From positions 1-64,000 of the forward strand of contig NZ_BAAAFC010000002.1 of the NCBI RefSeq assembly GCF_039523335.1: DNA of 64,000 nt, given 5' to 3'. Below the pieces are notes generated by a model. That model was not told the DNA's origin. It did no database searches and was given only the letters and a program-made list of their open reading frames with translations. The translations under genes were made by a program, and so were the position numbers. Each line of letters starts with the position of its first letter. Within the stretch, counting starts at the first letter, position 1. Positions 1 through 9,390 of this stretch are shown in pieces. This DNA is from Marinobacter szutsaonensis (GTDB lineage Bacteria; Pseudomonadota; Gammaproteobacteria; Pseudomonadales; Oleiphilaceae).

Positions 1-42
1 GTGGCATGGCCCATGTGAGAGTAGGTCATCGTCAGGCTCTTA
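1..42 (+). rRNA. rrf: 5S ribosomal RNA, 3' end (partial)
   Basis: The first ~42 bases match the conserved 3' end of gammaproteobacterial 5S rRNA: the CCCATGTGAGAGTAGG loop-and-helix segment followed by the closing-strand GTCAGGCTC. The 5' two thirds of the gene lie upstream of the window, so the window begins at the end of an rRNA operon. A strong terminator follows directly. The exact mature 3' end is uncertain by a few bases. Confidence 0.88.
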
Positions 43-46
43 ATAC

Positions 47-83
47 CAAAACCCCCAGCGGCTTCGCCGTTGGGGGTTTTTTA
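47..83 (+). terminator. Rho-independent terminator of the rRNA operon
   Basis: A GC-rich stem (ACCCCCAGCGGC) is closed by a TTCG tetraloop and its complement, then a run of six T. It sits a few bases after the 5S 3' end and should stop rRNA transcription before leuA. Confidence 0.9.
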
Positions 84-104
84 TTTCCGGTCCGGGAGAA
101 GTGA

Positions 105-110
105 TATACT
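105..110 (+). promoter_or_regulatory. possible leuA -10 element
   Basis: TATACT is a good sigma-70 -10 hexamer 44 bases before the leuA start. The -35 partner at the expected distance (around 81-87, TTATTT) is weak and overlaps the T-run of the rRNA terminator, so the call rests mostly on the -10. I saw no leader peptide or attenuator for leucine in the short gap. Confidence 0.35.
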
Positions 111-153
111 CACTCCCAAAACCACACCAAAGTTTCTGACGGGAGCCCTGCCA

Positions 154-1704
154 ATGGCCGCAACTGATCACCTGGTCATTTTTGATACCACCCTCCGTGA
201 CGGCGAACAGAGCCCGGGCGCGACCATGAACAAGGCGGAAAAGCTCCGCATTGCCAAGGCCCTTGAGAAACTGCGTGTGGACGTCATCGAGGCGGGCTTT
301 GCGATCGCCAGTCAGGGCGACTTCGACGCCGTAAAGCAGATTGCCGAGAATATCAGGGAGTCCACGGTATGCAGCCTGGCCCGAGCGCTCGATAACGATA
401 TTGATCGCGCCGCCGAAGCCATCCGGCCGGCCGAGCGTGCTCGCATCCACACCTTCATCGCCACCTCTCCGATCCATATGAAGCACAAGCTGCAGATGGA
501 GCCGGGCGAGGTCGTGGAGCAGGCGGTACGAGCCGTGAAGCGTGCCCGTAGCCACGTGGATGACGTCGAGTTCTCCTGCGAGGACGCCGGGCGTTCCGAG
601 CTCGATTTCCTGTGCCGCATTATCGAGGCCGCTATTGATGCCGGTGCCCGTACCATCAATATTCCCGATACCGTGGGTTACGCGATCCCGGAACAGTTCG
701 GTGAAACCATTTTCCAGATCATGAACCGGGTGCCTAATGCCGACAAGGCGATTTTCTCGGTGCATTGCCATAACGACCTTGGCCTGGCCGTCGCCAATTC
801 CCTGGCCGCGGTAACCCGTGGTGCCCGGCAGGTGGAATGCACCATCAACGGCCTGGGTGAGCGCGCCGGCAACGCCGCTCTGGAAGAGATCGTCATGGCG
901 GTTCGTACCCGTCAGGACCTGTTCAATATCGATACCGGGATTGATACCCAGCACATCGTTCCCGCATCCCGACTGGTATCCACCATCACCGGTTTCCCGG
1001 TTCAGCCGAACAAGGCCATCGTGGGTGCGAATGCCTTCGCCCATGAGTCCGGTATTCACCAGGACGGGGTCCTGAAGCATCGGGAAACCTATGAAATCAT
1101 GCGGGCCCAGGACGTTGGCTGGCACACCAATAGCCTGGTGCTGGGCAAGCACTCCGGTCGCAACGCGTTCCGCACCCGGCTTCTGGAACTGGGTATCCAG
1201 TTCGAGACCGAGACTGAACTGAACGAAGCCTTTACCCGGTTCAAGGCCCTGGCCGACCTCAAACATGAAATCTTCGATGAGGATCTGCAGGCCATCGCCA
1301 GCGATACGCGGCAGAAGGAAGAGGAAGGCCCCTATGGACTGGTCTGTATGCAGGTCTGTTCCGAGACCGGCGTAGTGCCGAAAGCCAGCCTGACCCTCAC
1401 GGTGGAAGGCAAGGAGCACAAGGTGGAAGCCGAGGGCAGTGGCCCGGTCGATGCCACCTTCAAGGCGATCGAATCCCTGGTGGATTCCGGTTGTAACCTC
1501 CAGCTGTATTCGGTCAACGCCATCACCAGTGGTACCGACGCCCAGGGCGAAGTGACCGTGCGCCTTGAGCGGGGCGGCCGCATCGTCAATGGTATCGGTG
1601 CGGATACCGATATCATCATTGCCTCGGCCAAGGCCTACATTGAGGCGCTTAATCTGATCAGCCGGGGTGGTATCCGTCAGCATCCGCAAGTGGCGGATGT
1701 ATAA
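154..1704 (+). CDS. leuA: 2-isopropylmalate synthase
   Basis: Condenses acetyl-CoA with 2-oxoisovalerate in the first committed step of leucine biosynthesis; cytosolic. The N-terminus carries the HMGL/LeuA signature [12 protein letters not shown] (residues 11-22), and [13 protein letters not shown] and [13 protein letters not shown] follow in the TIM barrel. The C-terminal third (from about residue 390) is the leucine-binding allosteric regulatory domain. At 516 aa it has the usual length of the long LeuA class. The ATG at 154 has a GGGAG ribosome site upstream; an in-frame extension back to base 70 would run into the rRNA terminator and is rejected. It stands alone, away from leuBCD. Confidence 0.95.
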   Translation: MAATDHLVIFDTTLRDGEQSPGATMNKAEKLRIAKALEKLRVDVIEAGFAIASQGDFDAVKQIAENIRESTVCSLARALDNDIDRAAEAIRPAERARIHTFIATSPIHMKHKLQMEPGEVVEQAVRAVKRARSHVDDVEFSCEDAGRSELDFLCRIIEAAIDAGARTINIPDTVGYAIPEQFGETIFQIMNRVPNADKAIFSVHCHNDLGLAVANSLAAVTRGARQVECTINGLGERAGNAALEEIVMAVRTRQDLFNIDTGIDTQHIVPASRLVSTITGFPVQPNKAIVGANAFAHESGIHQDGVLKHRETYEIMRAQDVGWHTNSLVLGKHSGRNAFRTRLLELGIQFETETELNEAFTRFKALADLKHEIFDEDLQAIASDTRQKEEEGPYGLVCMQVCSETGVVPKASLTLTVEGKEHKVEAEGSGPVDATFKAIESLVDSGCNLQLYSVNAITSGTDAQGEVTVRLERGGRIVNGIGADTDIIIASAKAYIEALNLISRGGIRQHPQVADV

Positions 1705-1719
1705 GCCGCGGGTAGTGTG

Positions 1720-2529
1720 ATGATCCATACCGAAGCCGAGCGTCAGTTCTACCTGGGAGTGGCCGGTGTACGTCTCTGGTACGCCCGGTCACCGCTGCCC
1801 GGTGCCGCCCCGAGCCCGGAGTTTGAATTCCCGGAGGAAGTATCGTCTTCCCCTGAGGAACTCCCCGCTGCGACTGACCCGGGAGCGCCAGTTGCCCCCG
1901 CGGTAACCAGGAAGCCTTCCGGGAAGAGTGCGAAGCCTGCTCGGGCAGTCAATCTCCAGTCGTTGATGGAGACGTCAGCCCCGGAGTCTTCAGGTGCCAC
2001 GGCAACACCACCGTCCGCCGGGCCTGAACAAGAGGCCGAACAGGAAACTGGGGCCGCTGCGAATCAATCCCGCCGGTCCGTCGATGAATCCAAAGCGGCA
2101 CCGTTCCGGCAGAAGTTGAATCTCCGGTTGTGGGTCGGCAGACGGTTTGTGCTGGTAACACACCTGTCCGGAGAGGCGAGTCTGCGCCTGCAGGAGACTT
2201 TGGCGGGCAATATCCTGAAGAGCGTTGCTGATCAGGAGGCCCGGGAACTTGGCCCGGTTCTGTGGCCGGTATTCAATAATCCGCTGATTCCGGGGAATCG
2301 TCTTGCGGATCTGATCGATGTACTCAAGGGCGTACTTGAGCCGGTCGAAGCTCAGCAAGTGATACTCCTGGGGGTTCCGGATTCCGGTGATCAATCCGGG
2401 GCAGATCACTGGCTTGCCCAGGCCCTCGGGCGGAAACCGGAACTGGTTTTCCCCCATACTTTGGCGGAACTCGCCGGGAACCCCGAGCTGAAGAAACAGC
2501 TCTGGCAGCTTCTCAAGCCGTTTGCCTGA
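1720..2529 (+). CDS. holD: DNA polymerase III psi subunit-like protein (HolD), long form
   Basis: Product of 269 aa. The first ~30 residues (FYLGVAGVRLWYARSPLPGA) and the last ~25 (LAELAGNPELKKQLWQLLKP) resemble the start and end of E. coli HolD, which also has a leucine-rich tail with NP and LWQ. Between them lies a Pro/Ser/Ala/Glu-rich, probably disordered stretch (about residues 30-125), then a beta-rich part. Psi links chi to the tau/gamma clamp loader. In E. coli holD lies directly upstream of rimI, and here the stop overlaps the rimI start by one base. A cryptic long psi in the same context is known from Pseudomonas. A GTG at 1717 is an alternative start. The assignment is by weak similarity plus synteny. 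Confidence 0.66.
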   Translation: MIHTEAERQFYLGVAGVRLWYARSPLPGAAPSPEFEFPEEVSSSPEELPAATDPGAPVAPAVTRKPSGKSAKPARAVNLQSLMETSAPESSGATATPPSAGPEQEAEQETGAAANQSRRSVDESKAAPFRQKLNLRLWVGRRFVLVTHLSGEASLRLQETLAGNILKSVADQEARELGPVLWPVFNNPLIPGNRLADLIDVLKGVLEPVEAQQVILLGVPDSGDQSGADHWLAQALGRKPELVFPHTLAELAGNPELKKQLWQLLKPFA

Positions 2530-3023
2530 TGCCCATGAATAACCGACCAGCGTTCGCAAGGGCGGATGGGCCTGCTCTCGAGATTCGTGCCCTGTCCCAT
2601 TCCGATCTTTCCCGGGTGCTGGAAATCGAACGCCAGGGCTATTCCCACCCCTGGAGCGAAGCGGTCTTCCTGGACTGCTTCAAGGACAACTATCGCCTGT
2701 GGGCGCTCTACAGAGGGGACTCCCTCATTGGGTACGCGGTTGTTGCGTATCTGGTGGACGAAGCCCACTTGCTGAACCTGTGCGTGTGCCCGGACAGCCG
2801 GGGTTGCGGCGCTGGGCGCTATCTGCTCGAGCACCTGGTGGGCAAGGCCGGGGAAGATGGCATGGTCCAGGTCCTGCTCGAGGTTCGGGTGACCAATCGT
2901 TCTGCCGAACAGCTCTATACCAGCGCCGGGTTCGAAGAGATTGGGCTGCGCCCCGGCTACTATCCGGCTGCCCAGGGCCGGGAAGACGCCAGGGTCATGA
3001 CTCTGGCGCTGGATAGTAAGTGA
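2529..3023 (+). CDS. rimI: ribosomal protein S18 alanine N-acetyltransferase
   Basis: GNAT acetyltransferase that acetylates the N-terminal alanine of S18. It shows [15 protein letters not shown] near residue 35, the acetyl-CoA loop with [15 protein letters not shown] (about residues 95-109), and a C-terminal segment with [15 protein letters not shown] (about residues 121-135) and YYP. The length of 164 aa is near the usual ~150-160. It overlaps the upstream gene by one base (TGATG), so translation is probably coupled. A second in-frame ATG at 2535 would remove two residues. Confidence 0.93.
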   Translation: MPMNNRPAFARADGPALEIRALSHSDLSRVLEIERQGYSHPWSEAVFLDCFKDNYRLWALYRGDSLIGYAVVAYLVDEAHLLNLCVCPDSRGCGAGRYLLEHLVGKAGEDGMVQVLLEVRVTNRSAEQLYTSAGFEEIGLRPGYYPAAQGREDARVMTLALDSK

Positions 3024-3038
3024 TCGCCGCCGGTGCTG

Positions 3039-3068
3039 TTCACGGGGTAGGCCCTTACGGCTTATAAT
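3039..3068 (+). promoter_or_regulatory. sigma-70 promoter of prfC
   Basis: TTCACG (3039-3044) and a perfect TATAAT (3063-3068) are 18 bases apart in the gap between rimI and prfC. Transcription would begin near 3075, leaving a leader of ~37 bases. Confidence 0.6.
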
Positions 3069-3111
3069 ACCGGGTTTTCAAAATCCTCCGATTCCGAGCT
3101 CTAATTACACT

Positions 3112-4692
3112 ATGTCGAATCTCTCCCAGGAAGTGGCCAAGCGCCGTACTTTCGCTATTATCTCCCACCCGGACGCCGGTAAGACCACCATCACCGAGAA
3201 GGTGCTGCTGTTCGGGCAGGCGCTCCAGAAAGCCGGTACGGTCAAGGGCAAGAAATCCGGTCAGCACGCCAAGTCAGACTGGATGGAGATGGAGAAGGAG
3301 AGGGGTATCTCGGTAACCACTTCCGTGATGCAATTCCCGTATGGCGGCAAGCTGGTCAACCTTCTGGACACCCCGGGCCACGAGGATTTCTCGGAGGATA
3401 CCTACCGTACCCTGACCGCTGTGGACTCCTGCCTGATGGTGATCGACAGTGCCAAGGGTGTCGAGGAGCGGACCATCAAGCTCATGGAGGTCACCCGGTT
3501 ACGGGATACGCCGATTCTGACCTTCATGAACAAGCTCGATCGGGATACCCGGGATCCGGTGGAGTTGATGGACGAAGTGGAGGAGGTTCTGAAGATTGCC
3601 TGTGCGCCGGTGACCTGGCCGATCGGCATGGGCAAGAACTTCAAGGGTGTGTATCACCTGCTGCTTGACGAGGTGGTGCTGTACCAGTCGGGGCAGGGCC
3701 ATACCATCCAGGAGAAGCGCATCATCAAGGGCCTGGATAACCCTGAGCTGGATGAAGCGATCGGTGCCTATGCGTCCGATCTCCGGGACGAGATCGAACT
3801 GGTCAAGGGCGCTTCCCACGAATTCGACCAGGAGGCCTTCCTGGCCGGTGAGCTGACCCCGGTGTTCTTCGGTACTGCCCTGGGTAACTTCGGCGTCGAT
3901 CACATGCTGGACGGTCTGGTGGAGTGGGCGCCGGAGCCCCAGCCGCGGGAGACGGACCAGCGTCTGGTCGAGCCCACCGAGGACGGCTTTTCCGGTTTTG
4001 TTTTCAAGATCCAGGCCAACATGGATCCCCAACATCGGGACCGTATTGCCTTCCTGCGCATTGTCTCCGGCAAGTACGCCCAGGGGATGAAGGCCCGTCA
4101 TGTCCGCATTGGCAAGGATGTTCGCTTTTCAGATGCCCTGACCTTCATGGCCGGCGACCGGGAGCATGCCGAAGAGGCCTTTGCCGGGGATATCATCGGC
4201 CTTCATAACCACGGCACCATACAGTTGGGTGATACCTTCACCGCTGGCGAGGACATGAAGTTTACCGGCATTCCGAACTTCGCCCCGGAGCTGTTCCGGC
4301 GCATCCGGCTCAAGGACCCCCTCAAGGCCAAGCAGTTGCAGAAGGGGCTTATCCAGTTGTCCGAAGAGGGTGCGGTCCAGGTATTCCGGCCGCTGAAGAA
4401 CAACGACCTGATCGTGGGTGCGGTTGGTGTGCTCCAGTTCGATGTGGTGGTGGCTCGCCTGAAGAGCGAATACAAGGTGGATGCAGTCTATGAGCCCATC
4501 AACGTGGCCACGGCCCGGTGGGTGAGCTGCGATGACGAGCGCAAGCTGGACGAGTTCGAGCGCAAGAACAATGACTATCTTGCCCTCGATGGCAGTGACC
4601 GCCTCGCTTACATCGCGCCGACCATGGTTAACCTGAACCTGGCGCAGGAGCGTTACCCGGATATCCGGTTCCAGAAGACCCGGGAACACTGA
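3112..4692 (+). CDS. prfC: peptide chain release factor 3
   Basis: GTPase that removes RF1/RF2 from the ribosome after peptide release. Domains in order: a GTP-binding domain with P-loop SHPDAGKTT (residues 18-26), G2 RGISVTTS, G3 DTPGHEDF and G4 MNKLDRD; then translation-factor domain II, and a C-terminal RF3 domain containing [13 protein letters not shown]. At 526 aa it matches the usual ~527-529. It has its own promoter, and tatD follows after 23 bases. Confidence 0.97.
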   Translation: MSNLSQEVAKRRTFAIISHPDAGKTTITEKVLLFGQALQKAGTVKGKKSGQHAKSDWMEMEKERGISVTTSVMQFPYGGKLVNLLDTPGHEDFSEDTYRTLTAVDSCLMVIDSAKGVEERTIKLMEVTRLRDTPILTFMNKLDRDTRDPVELMDEVEEVLKIACAPVTWPIGMGKNFKGVYHLLLDEVVLYQSGQGHTIQEKRIIKGLDNPELDEAIGAYASDLRDEIELVKGASHEFDQEAFLAGELTPVFFGTALGNFGVDHMLDGLVEWAPEPQPRETDQRLVEPTEDGFSGFVFKIQANMDPQHRDRIAFLRIVSGKYAQGMKARHVRIGKDVRFSDALTFMAGDREHAEEAFAGDIIGLHNHGTIQLGDTFTAGEDMKFTGIPNFAPELFRRIRLKDPLKAKQLQKGLIQLSEEGAVQVFRPLKNNDLIVGAVGVLQFDVVVARLKSEYKVDAVYEPINVATARWVSCDDERKLDEFERKNNDYLALDGSDRLAYIAPTMVNLNLAQERYPDIRFQKTREH

Positions 4693-4715
4693 ATCGGTGT
4701 CGGGCGGAGGTAAGC

Positions 4716-5501
4716 ATGAGAATGATCGACGCCCATTGCCACTTTGATTTTCCCCGTTTCGACGGCCAGCGAGCGCAAGTGCTGGGTGAGGCCCGGGAGC
4801 TGGGCGTTCTGGGTGTCGTGATCCCCGGGGTTCGCAGGCTGGACTGGTCAAGGGTCCGGGAGGTTGCCGGGGCTCACCCGGGCCTGTGGTACTGCCTGGG
4901 TATTCATCCCTGGTTTGTAAAGGAGCACAGGGAAGAGGATCTCCAGGCCCTGGAGGATCAGTTGGCGGAGCGGCCTGAGCGTTGTGTCGGTCTCGGCGAA
5001 TGCGGTCTGGATCGCCTGCACGGAACGCTGGATGAGCAGCAGCCCTGGTTCGAGCGTCAGGTGGCCATTGCCGCACGACAGGAACTGCCGCTGGTTATCC
5101 ACTCGGTGAAGACCCATGATGAGGTCCATGCCACCCTCCGCCGGGCCAACTGGTCGGGGCGGGCGCTGATCCACGGCTTTTCAGGCAGCTACCAGCAGGC
5201 TGCCAAGCTGGTGGATCTGGGTTGTTACATCGGGATCGGCGGGGTGATCACCCATGATCGCGCCCGCAAGACCCGGGACACGGTAGCGCGGCTGCCGCTG
5301 GATTGCCTGGTGCTGGAAACGGATGCGCCGGACATGGCGCCGGCGGGTGTGGAACCCGGCCAGAATTCCCCGGCCTATCTGCCGCGGATACTCGAGACGC
5401 TGGCGACTCTTAGGGGGGTGAAGGCGTCGGACATCGCGCCGGAATTGCTCGCAAATGTCTGTTCGCTCTATGGCTGGAGCGGCGGCGATCTGCCAGAATA
5501 A
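4716..5501 (+). CDS. TatD-family metal-dependent hydrolase (deoxyribonuclease)
   Basis: A 261-aa amidohydrolase-fold protein. The metal-binding HxH is at the N-terminus (DAHCHFDF, His7 and His9). A catalytic Glu sits in GLGECGLD (about residue 94), followed by LVIHSVKTHDE, IHGFSGS and LETDAPDM with the metal Asp. TatD enzymes are Mg-dependent 3'-5' DNases or repair/apoptosis-type nucleases. It lies 23 bases after prfC with a strong GGAGG ribosome site, so it is probably cotranscribed. It resembles the YjjV subgroup, but I cannot separate TatD, YcfH and YjjV without an alignment. Confidence 0.88.
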   Translation: MRMIDAHCHFDFPRFDGQRAQVLGEARELGVLGVVIPGVRRLDWSRVREVAGAHPGLWYCLGIHPWFVKEHREEDLQALEDQLAERPERCVGLGECGLDRLHGTLDEQQPWFERQVAIAARQELPLVIHSVKTHDEVHATLRRANWSGRALIHGFSGSYQQAAKLVDLGCYIGIGGVITHDRARKTRDTVARLPLDCLVLETDAPDMAPAGVEPGQNSPAYLPRILETLATLRGVKASDIAPELLANVCSLYGWSGGDLPE

Positions 5502-5529
5502 GGGAATAGCGAAACAGGGCCGGTCGGGG

Positions 5530-5558
5530 TTGGTTTTCCCTGTGGGTTCGAGTATACT
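5530..5558 (+). promoter_or_regulatory. sigma-70 promoter of rplM-rpsI
   Basis: TTGGTT (5530-5535), a 17-base spacer, then TATACT (5553-5558) with a GC-rich discriminator GCGCCC, as is usual for ribosomal protein operons. Predicted start is near 5565. Confidence 0.65.
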
Positions 5559-5564
5559 TCGCGC

Positions 5565-5704
5565 CCTGGCTTTTCAAGGCGATGTCACTATCTCAGCCCC
5601 GAATAGTGTCACTGCCAACATACAGGTATGAACCTCCTCCGGATGCCTTGCATTTACCGGTGGTGGTTTTTAACGTTTCTTTTATAGCGTTCAAGGCGGA
5701 ATCA
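5565..5704 (+). promoter_or_regulatory. rplM 5' leader, possible L13 autoregulatory region
   Basis: An untranslated leader of ~140 bases. It holds an inverted repeat CACTAT (5586-5591)/ATAGTG (5603-5608) and two GTCACT copies at 5584 and 5608. It ends in a good ribosome site, AAGGCGGA, before the ATG. In E. coli L13 represses its own mRNA; that this leader is the target here is inference. Confidence 0.4.
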
Positions 5705-6133
5705 ATGAAGACTCTGAGTGCGAAACCAGAAACAGTAAAACGTGACTGGTACGTTGTAGACGCAGCCGGCAAGACGCTGGGTCGTCTGTCAACCGAAATC
5801 GCCCGTCGTCTGCGGGGCAAGCATAAGCCTGAGTATACCCCTCACGTGGACACTGGCGACTACATCGTTGTAATCAATGCCAGCCAGGTGCAGGTTACCG
5901 GCAAAAAGGCATCTGCAAAGATGTACTACAGCCACACCGGCTTTCCGGGTGGAATCAAGTCCATCAATTTCGAGAAGCTGGTAGACAAGGCTCCCGAGCA
6001 AATCATCCAGAAGTCTGTCAAAGGCATGCTTCCGAAAGGCCCGCTCGGCCGCGCCATGTTCAAGAAGCTGAAAGTCTACGCCGGCGCTGAGCATCCCCAT
6101 GCAGCCCAGCAGCCCAAAGAACTCGACATTTAA
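5705..6133 (+). CDS. rplM: 50S ribosomal protein L13
   Basis: 142 aa, the family's exact length. It contains [19 protein letters not shown] at residues 13-31, YIVVINA, and the L13 signature region around [18 protein letters not shown]. The frame stays open upstream to an ATG at 5582, but that would add 41 residues absent from L13. The ATG at 5705 has the better ribosome site. First gene of the two-gene rplM-rpsI operon. Confidence 0.98.
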   Translation: MKTLSAKPETVKRDWYVVDAAGKTLGRLSTEIARRLRGKHKPEYTPHVDTGDYIVVINASQVQVTGKKASAKMYYSHTGFPGGIKSINFEKLVDKAPEQIIQKSVKGMLPKGPLGRAMFKKLKVYAGAEHPHAAQQPKELDI

Positions 6134-6145
6134 CGGAAGGCGGAT

Positions 6146-6538
6146 ATGTCTGTAGCACAAAATTACGGTACTGGTCGCCGCAAGAACTCCACGGCTCGCG
6201 TCTTTATCAAGCCGGGTAGCGGTAACATCACTATCAACGGTCGCACCATCGAGCAGTTCTTCGGTCGTGAGACTCTGCGCATGATCGTTCGTCAGCCGCT
6301 GGTGGTTGCCGAGTCTACCGATCGTTTCGACATCAACATCACCGTCAAGGGTGGTGGTACCAGTGGTCAGGCCGGCGCTATTCGCCACGGTCTGACCCGT
6401 GCCCTGATGGATTACGACGAGACTCTGCGCCCGGCACTGCGCAAAGCGGGTTACGTTACCCGTGACGCACGTGAAGTCGAGCGTAAGAAGGTTGGTCTGC
6501 GCAAGGCGCGTAAGCGTCCGCAGTTCTCCAAGCGTTAA
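6146..6538 (+). CDS. rpsI: 30S ribosomal protein S9
   Basis: 130 aa. N-terminal [19 protein letters not shown], central [19 protein letters not shown], and the basic C-terminal tail ending RKRPQFSKR that reaches the P-site tRNA. It lies 12 bases after rplM with a GGAAGGCGG ribosome site and is followed by a strong terminator. Confidence 0.98.
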   Translation: MSVAQNYGTGRRKNSTARVFIKPGSGNITINGRTIEQFFGRETLRMIVRQPLVVAESTDRFDINITVKGGGTSGQAGAIRHGLTRALMDYDETLRPALRKAGYVTRDAREVERKKVGLRKARKRPQFSKR

Positions 6539-6557
6539 TTCTGCTTTGCGGAATGCG

Positions 6558-6590
6558 AAAAAACCCGGTCCTTTCTGGCCGGGTTTTTTT
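6558..6590 (+). terminator. Rho-independent terminator after rpsI
   Basis: AAAAAACCCGG, a short loop, then CCGGGTTTTTTT, 20 bases after the rpsI stop. A second perfect hairpin, GCGCCG-CGCA-CGGCGC, lies at 6633-6648 but has only a weak T-run. Confidence 0.9.
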
Positions 6591-6657
6591 GTGTCCGGGC
6601 GATTTGCTATCAAATTGATCTGGAACAGGGAAGCGCCGCGCACGGCGCCTTTCCGAC

Positions 6658-6686
6658 TTGTAAGCCCATGGCAATTTCATTACCAT
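6658..6686 (+). promoter_or_regulatory. possible petABC promoter
   Basis: TTGTAA (6658-6663), a 17-base spacer and TACCAT (6681-6686), each matching the consensus at four of six positions, ~95 bases before petA. This is the best sigma-70 pair I found in the gap. Confidence 0.35.
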
Positions 6687-6781
6687 TTGGGCGCTTATAT
6701 TTTTGGGTTGTGAAGTCCTTTAAGATGCACATTGCCGGCTTTTGGGCGGGCTGTGACATCGCCTGATGGGAGAAAACCATA

Positions 6782-7375
6782 ATGAGTAATGGCGACGTGA
6801 GCCAAGGCCGGCGCCGGTTCCTGATCGGCGCTACGTCCGTGGTGGGTGGAGTCGGCGTCGTCGGTGCAGCAGTTCCTTTCGTGGCATCCTGGAATCCCAG
6901 TGCCAAGGCGGAAGCAGCAGGTGCACCGGTAACCGTCAATATCAGCAAGATTGAACCAGGCCAGCAGATCACCGTTGAGTGGCGCGGTAAGCCGGTCTGG
7001 GTCATCCGCCGCACACCGGAAATGCTGGAAAACATTGAGAAGTTGAACGATGTGGTGAAAGATCCACAGTCGGAAGCACCTCAGCAGCCTCCGTACATCG
7101 ATGGGGCTCTTCGTGCCCTTAAGCCAGAGTTTGGCGTGTATGTCGGTCTTTGCACCCACCTGGGCTGCGTGCCGTCCTATCGTCCTGAAGTGGCGCCGGC
7201 GGATCTCGGTGAAAACTGGCTCGGTGGTCTCTTCTGTCCGTGTCACGGCTCCCGCTATGACCTGGCCGGCCGGGTTTATGAAGCGCAGCCTGCTCCCCTG
7301 AACCTTGAGGTGCCGCCGTATCGTTTCGATGACGATGTGACCCTCACGATTGGTCTTGATCCGGAGGCAGCGTAA
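6782..7375 (+). CDS. petA: ubiquinol-cytochrome c reductase, Rieske iron-sulfur subunit
   Basis: 197-aa Rieske protein of the bc1 complex, moving electrons from ubiquinol to cytochrome c1. It has a twin-arginine signal/anchor (GRRRFLIGAT, residues 9-18) followed by a Gly/Val-rich membrane helix. The 2Fe-2S boxes are CTHLGC (124-129) and CPCHGS (152-157). By family homology Cys124, His126, Cys152 and His155 are the cluster ligands and Cys129-Cys154 the disulfide. First of three genes with one-base stop/start overlaps. Confidence 0.97.
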   Translation: MSNGDVSQGRRRFLIGATSVVGGVGVVGAAVPFVASWNPSAKAEAAGAPVTVNISKIEPGQQITVEWRGKPVWVIRRTPEMLENIEKLNDVVKDPQSEAPQQPPYIDGALRALKPEFGVYVGLCTHLGCVPSYRPEVAPADLGENWLGGLFCPCHGSRYDLAGRVYEAQPAPLNLEVPPYRFDDDVTLTIGLDPEAA

Positions 7376-8607
7376 TGCAGAAACTGATTCAGTGGGTAGA
7401 CGACCGTCTCCCGATCGTTGACGCCTGGAACAAACACCTGGCCAAGTATTACGCACCGAAAAACTTCAACGTGTGGTACTTCTTTGGCTCCTTGGCCATG
7501 CTTGTACTGGTGAACCAGCTGGTTACCGGTATCTGGCTGACCATGAGCTACAACCCCTCCGCCGAGGGTGCTTTTGCTTCCGTTGAGTACATCATGCGCG
7601 ATGTGGAGTGGGGCTGGCTGCTCCGTTACCTGCACTCTACCGGCGCCTCAGCCTTCTTCGTGGTGGTGTATCTCCATATGTTCCGCGGCCTGATGTACGG
7701 CTCGTACCAGAAGCCCCGTGAGCTGATCTGGATCTTCGGCATGCTGATCTACCTGGTGCTGATGGCCGAAGCCTTTATGGGCTACCTGCTGCCGTGGGGT
7801 CAGATGTCCTACTGGGGTGCCCAGGTTATCGTTAACCTGTTCGGTGCCATTCCGGTTATCGGTGAAGACCTGTCCCTGTGGATCCGTGGTGACTACCTGA
7901 TCTCCGGTATCACGCTGAACCGCTTCTTCGCCCTGCATGTGGTTGCACTGCCAATCGTTCTGCTGGGCCTGGTGGTGCTGCACATCCTGGCGCTGCACGA
8001 GGTTGGTTCCAACAACCCTGACGGTATCGATATCAAGAAGAACAAGGACGAGAACGGCATCCCGAAAGACGGCATTCCGTTCCACCCGTACTACACCGTG
8101 CACGACCTGCTGGGCGTGGCTGTGTTCTTCTTTATCTTCTTCATCGTGGTGTTCTTCTTCCCGGAAATGGGCGGCCTGTTCCTCGAGAAGCCGAACTTCG
8201 AGCCGGCGAACGCCCTGAAGACACCTGCGCATATTGCGCCGGTCTGGTACTTCACGCCGTTCTACGCGATGCTGCGTGCGGTAACCGTGGATCTGTTCGG
8301 TCTGCCGGCGAAGTTCTGGGGTGTTGTCGTCATGGGTGGCGCTATCGCGATCCTGTTCGTACTGCCCTGGCTTGATCGCAGCCCGGTCCGCTCCATCCGT
8401 TACAAGGGCTGGCTGAGCAAGATTGCCCTGGCGATCTTTGCCATCAGCTTTGTGATCCTGGGCTACCTTGGCCTGGTTCCGGCAACAGAAGGTCGCACCA
8501 TGGTCGCGCAGATCCTGACCGTGCTGTACTTCCTGTACTTCATTCTGATGCCGTTCTATACGCGCATGGAGAAAACCAAGCCAGTACCAGAGAGGGTGAC
8601 AGGATAA
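7375..8607 (+). CDS. petB: ubiquinol-cytochrome c reductase, cytochrome b
   Basis: 410-aa integral membrane subunit holding hemes bL and bH and both quinone sites. It has eight predicted helices. Features include WLLRYLHSTGASAFF and HMFRGLMYGSYQ in helix B, GYLLPWGQMSYWGAQV (Qo-site region), FFALHVVALPIVLLG with a heme histidine, and a PEWYF-like PVWYFTPFYAMLR segment. Proteobacterial b subunits have this length. It shares an A with both neighbours (TAATG), so translation is coupled. Confidence 0.97.
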   Translation: MQKLIQWVDDRLPIVDAWNKHLAKYYAPKNFNVWYFFGSLAMLVLVNQLVTGIWLTMSYNPSAEGAFASVEYIMRDVEWGWLLRYLHSTGASAFFVVVYLHMFRGLMYGSYQKPRELIWIFGMLIYLVLMAEAFMGYLLPWGQMSYWGAQVIVNLFGAIPVIGEDLSLWIRGDYLISGITLNRFFALHVVALPIVLLGLVVLHILALHEVGSNNPDGIDIKKNKDENGIPKDGIPFHPYYTVHDLLGVAVFFFIFFIVVFFFPEMGGLFLEKPNFEPANALKTPAHIAPVWYFTPFYAMLRAVTVDLFGLPAKFWGVVVMGGAIAILFVLPWLDRSPVRSIRYKGWLSKIALAIFAISFVILGYLGLVPATEGRTMVAQILTVLYFLYFILMPFYTRMEKTKPVPERVTG

Positions 8608-9362
8608 TGAGAAAGCTGATTTTTGGTCTCGTTTTCGCAGTCCTGCCAGCTCTCGGGCTGGCAGCCGGTGGCGCGGTTCCGCTCGACCATATCGAGACGG
8701 ACCACACCAACAAGGAATCCCTGCAGCGGGGGGTGGCCCTGTTCACCAACTACTGCATGGGTTGTCACTCCATGGAATACGCCCGCTACAAGCGCGTGGC
8801 GGACGATCTCGAGATTCCCGTGGAGCTGTACGAGGAGAACCTGATCTTCACCGGCGCCAAGATTGGCGAGCTGATGAAGAACTCCATGAGCAAGGACATG
8901 GCTGCAGAATGGTTTGGTGCGCCGCCACCCGACCTGACGCTGGAGACCCGCCTGCGTGGTGAGTCCTGGGTTTATTCCTATCTTCGTGGTTTCTACAAGG
9001 ATGAAACCCGCCCGCTGGGTGTCAACAACGTGGTCTTCCCGAACGTGGGTATGCCGCACGTGATGGTTGACCTGCAGGGTCTGTGTGCCGTTCAGCCGAA
9101 TGTGGGTGTGGAAGCCTCTGTTGAGCCGCTCAGCGGCAACATCAACAATGGTGAGCTGTGCTCGCAGTACGAGAGTGAAGGTTCCATGAGTGAGACCGAG
9201 TTCAGCCAGGCCATGTACGACCTGACCAACTTCATGTCGTACATGGCGGATCCGGTGCGTGTTGAGCGTGAGCGCCTGGGTATCTTCGTGCTGATCTTCG
9301 TGGCGATCTTCTTCGTCTTCGCGTACCTGCTCAATCGTGAGTACTGGAAGGACGTACACTGA
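8607..9362 (+). CDS. petC: ubiquinol-cytochrome c reductase, cytochrome c1
   Basis: 251 aa. An N-terminal signal peptide (MRKLIFGLVFAVLPALGLAA), then the covalent heme motif CMGCH (Cys50, Cys53, His54). APPPDLTLE and the usual axial methionine region follow. A C-terminal helix (IFVLIFVAIFFVFAYLL) anchors the periplasmic domain and ends in the conserved REYWKDVH. Last gene of petABC; a terminator hairpin follows within 30 bases. Confidence 0.96.
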   Translation: MRKLIFGLVFAVLPALGLAAGGAVPLDHIETDHTNKESLQRGVALFTNYCMGCHSMEYARYKRVADDLEIPVELYEENLIFTGAKIGELMKNSMSKDMAAEWFGAPPPDLTLETRLRGESWVYSYLRGFYKDETRPLGVNNVVFPNVGMPHVMVDLQGLCAVQPNVGVEASVEPLSGNINNGELCSQYESEGSMSETEFSQAMYDLTNFMSYMADPVRVERERLGIFVLIFVAIFFVFAYLLNREYWKDVH

Positions 9363-9390
9363 GAAATAGGGTATAATCCCGTTTCCTGAA

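Noticed and set aside
40-1728. Long open frame on the minus strand opposite leuA
   Set aside because: It lies wholly antisense to a clear LeuA, carries no recognisable domain, and starts in the rRNA terminator region; GC-rich codon bias explains it.
5582-5704. N-terminal extension of L13 (in-frame ATG at 5582)
   Set aside because: The extra 41 residues do not belong to L13, the ATG at 5705 has a much better ribosome site, and the segment is better read as a leader.
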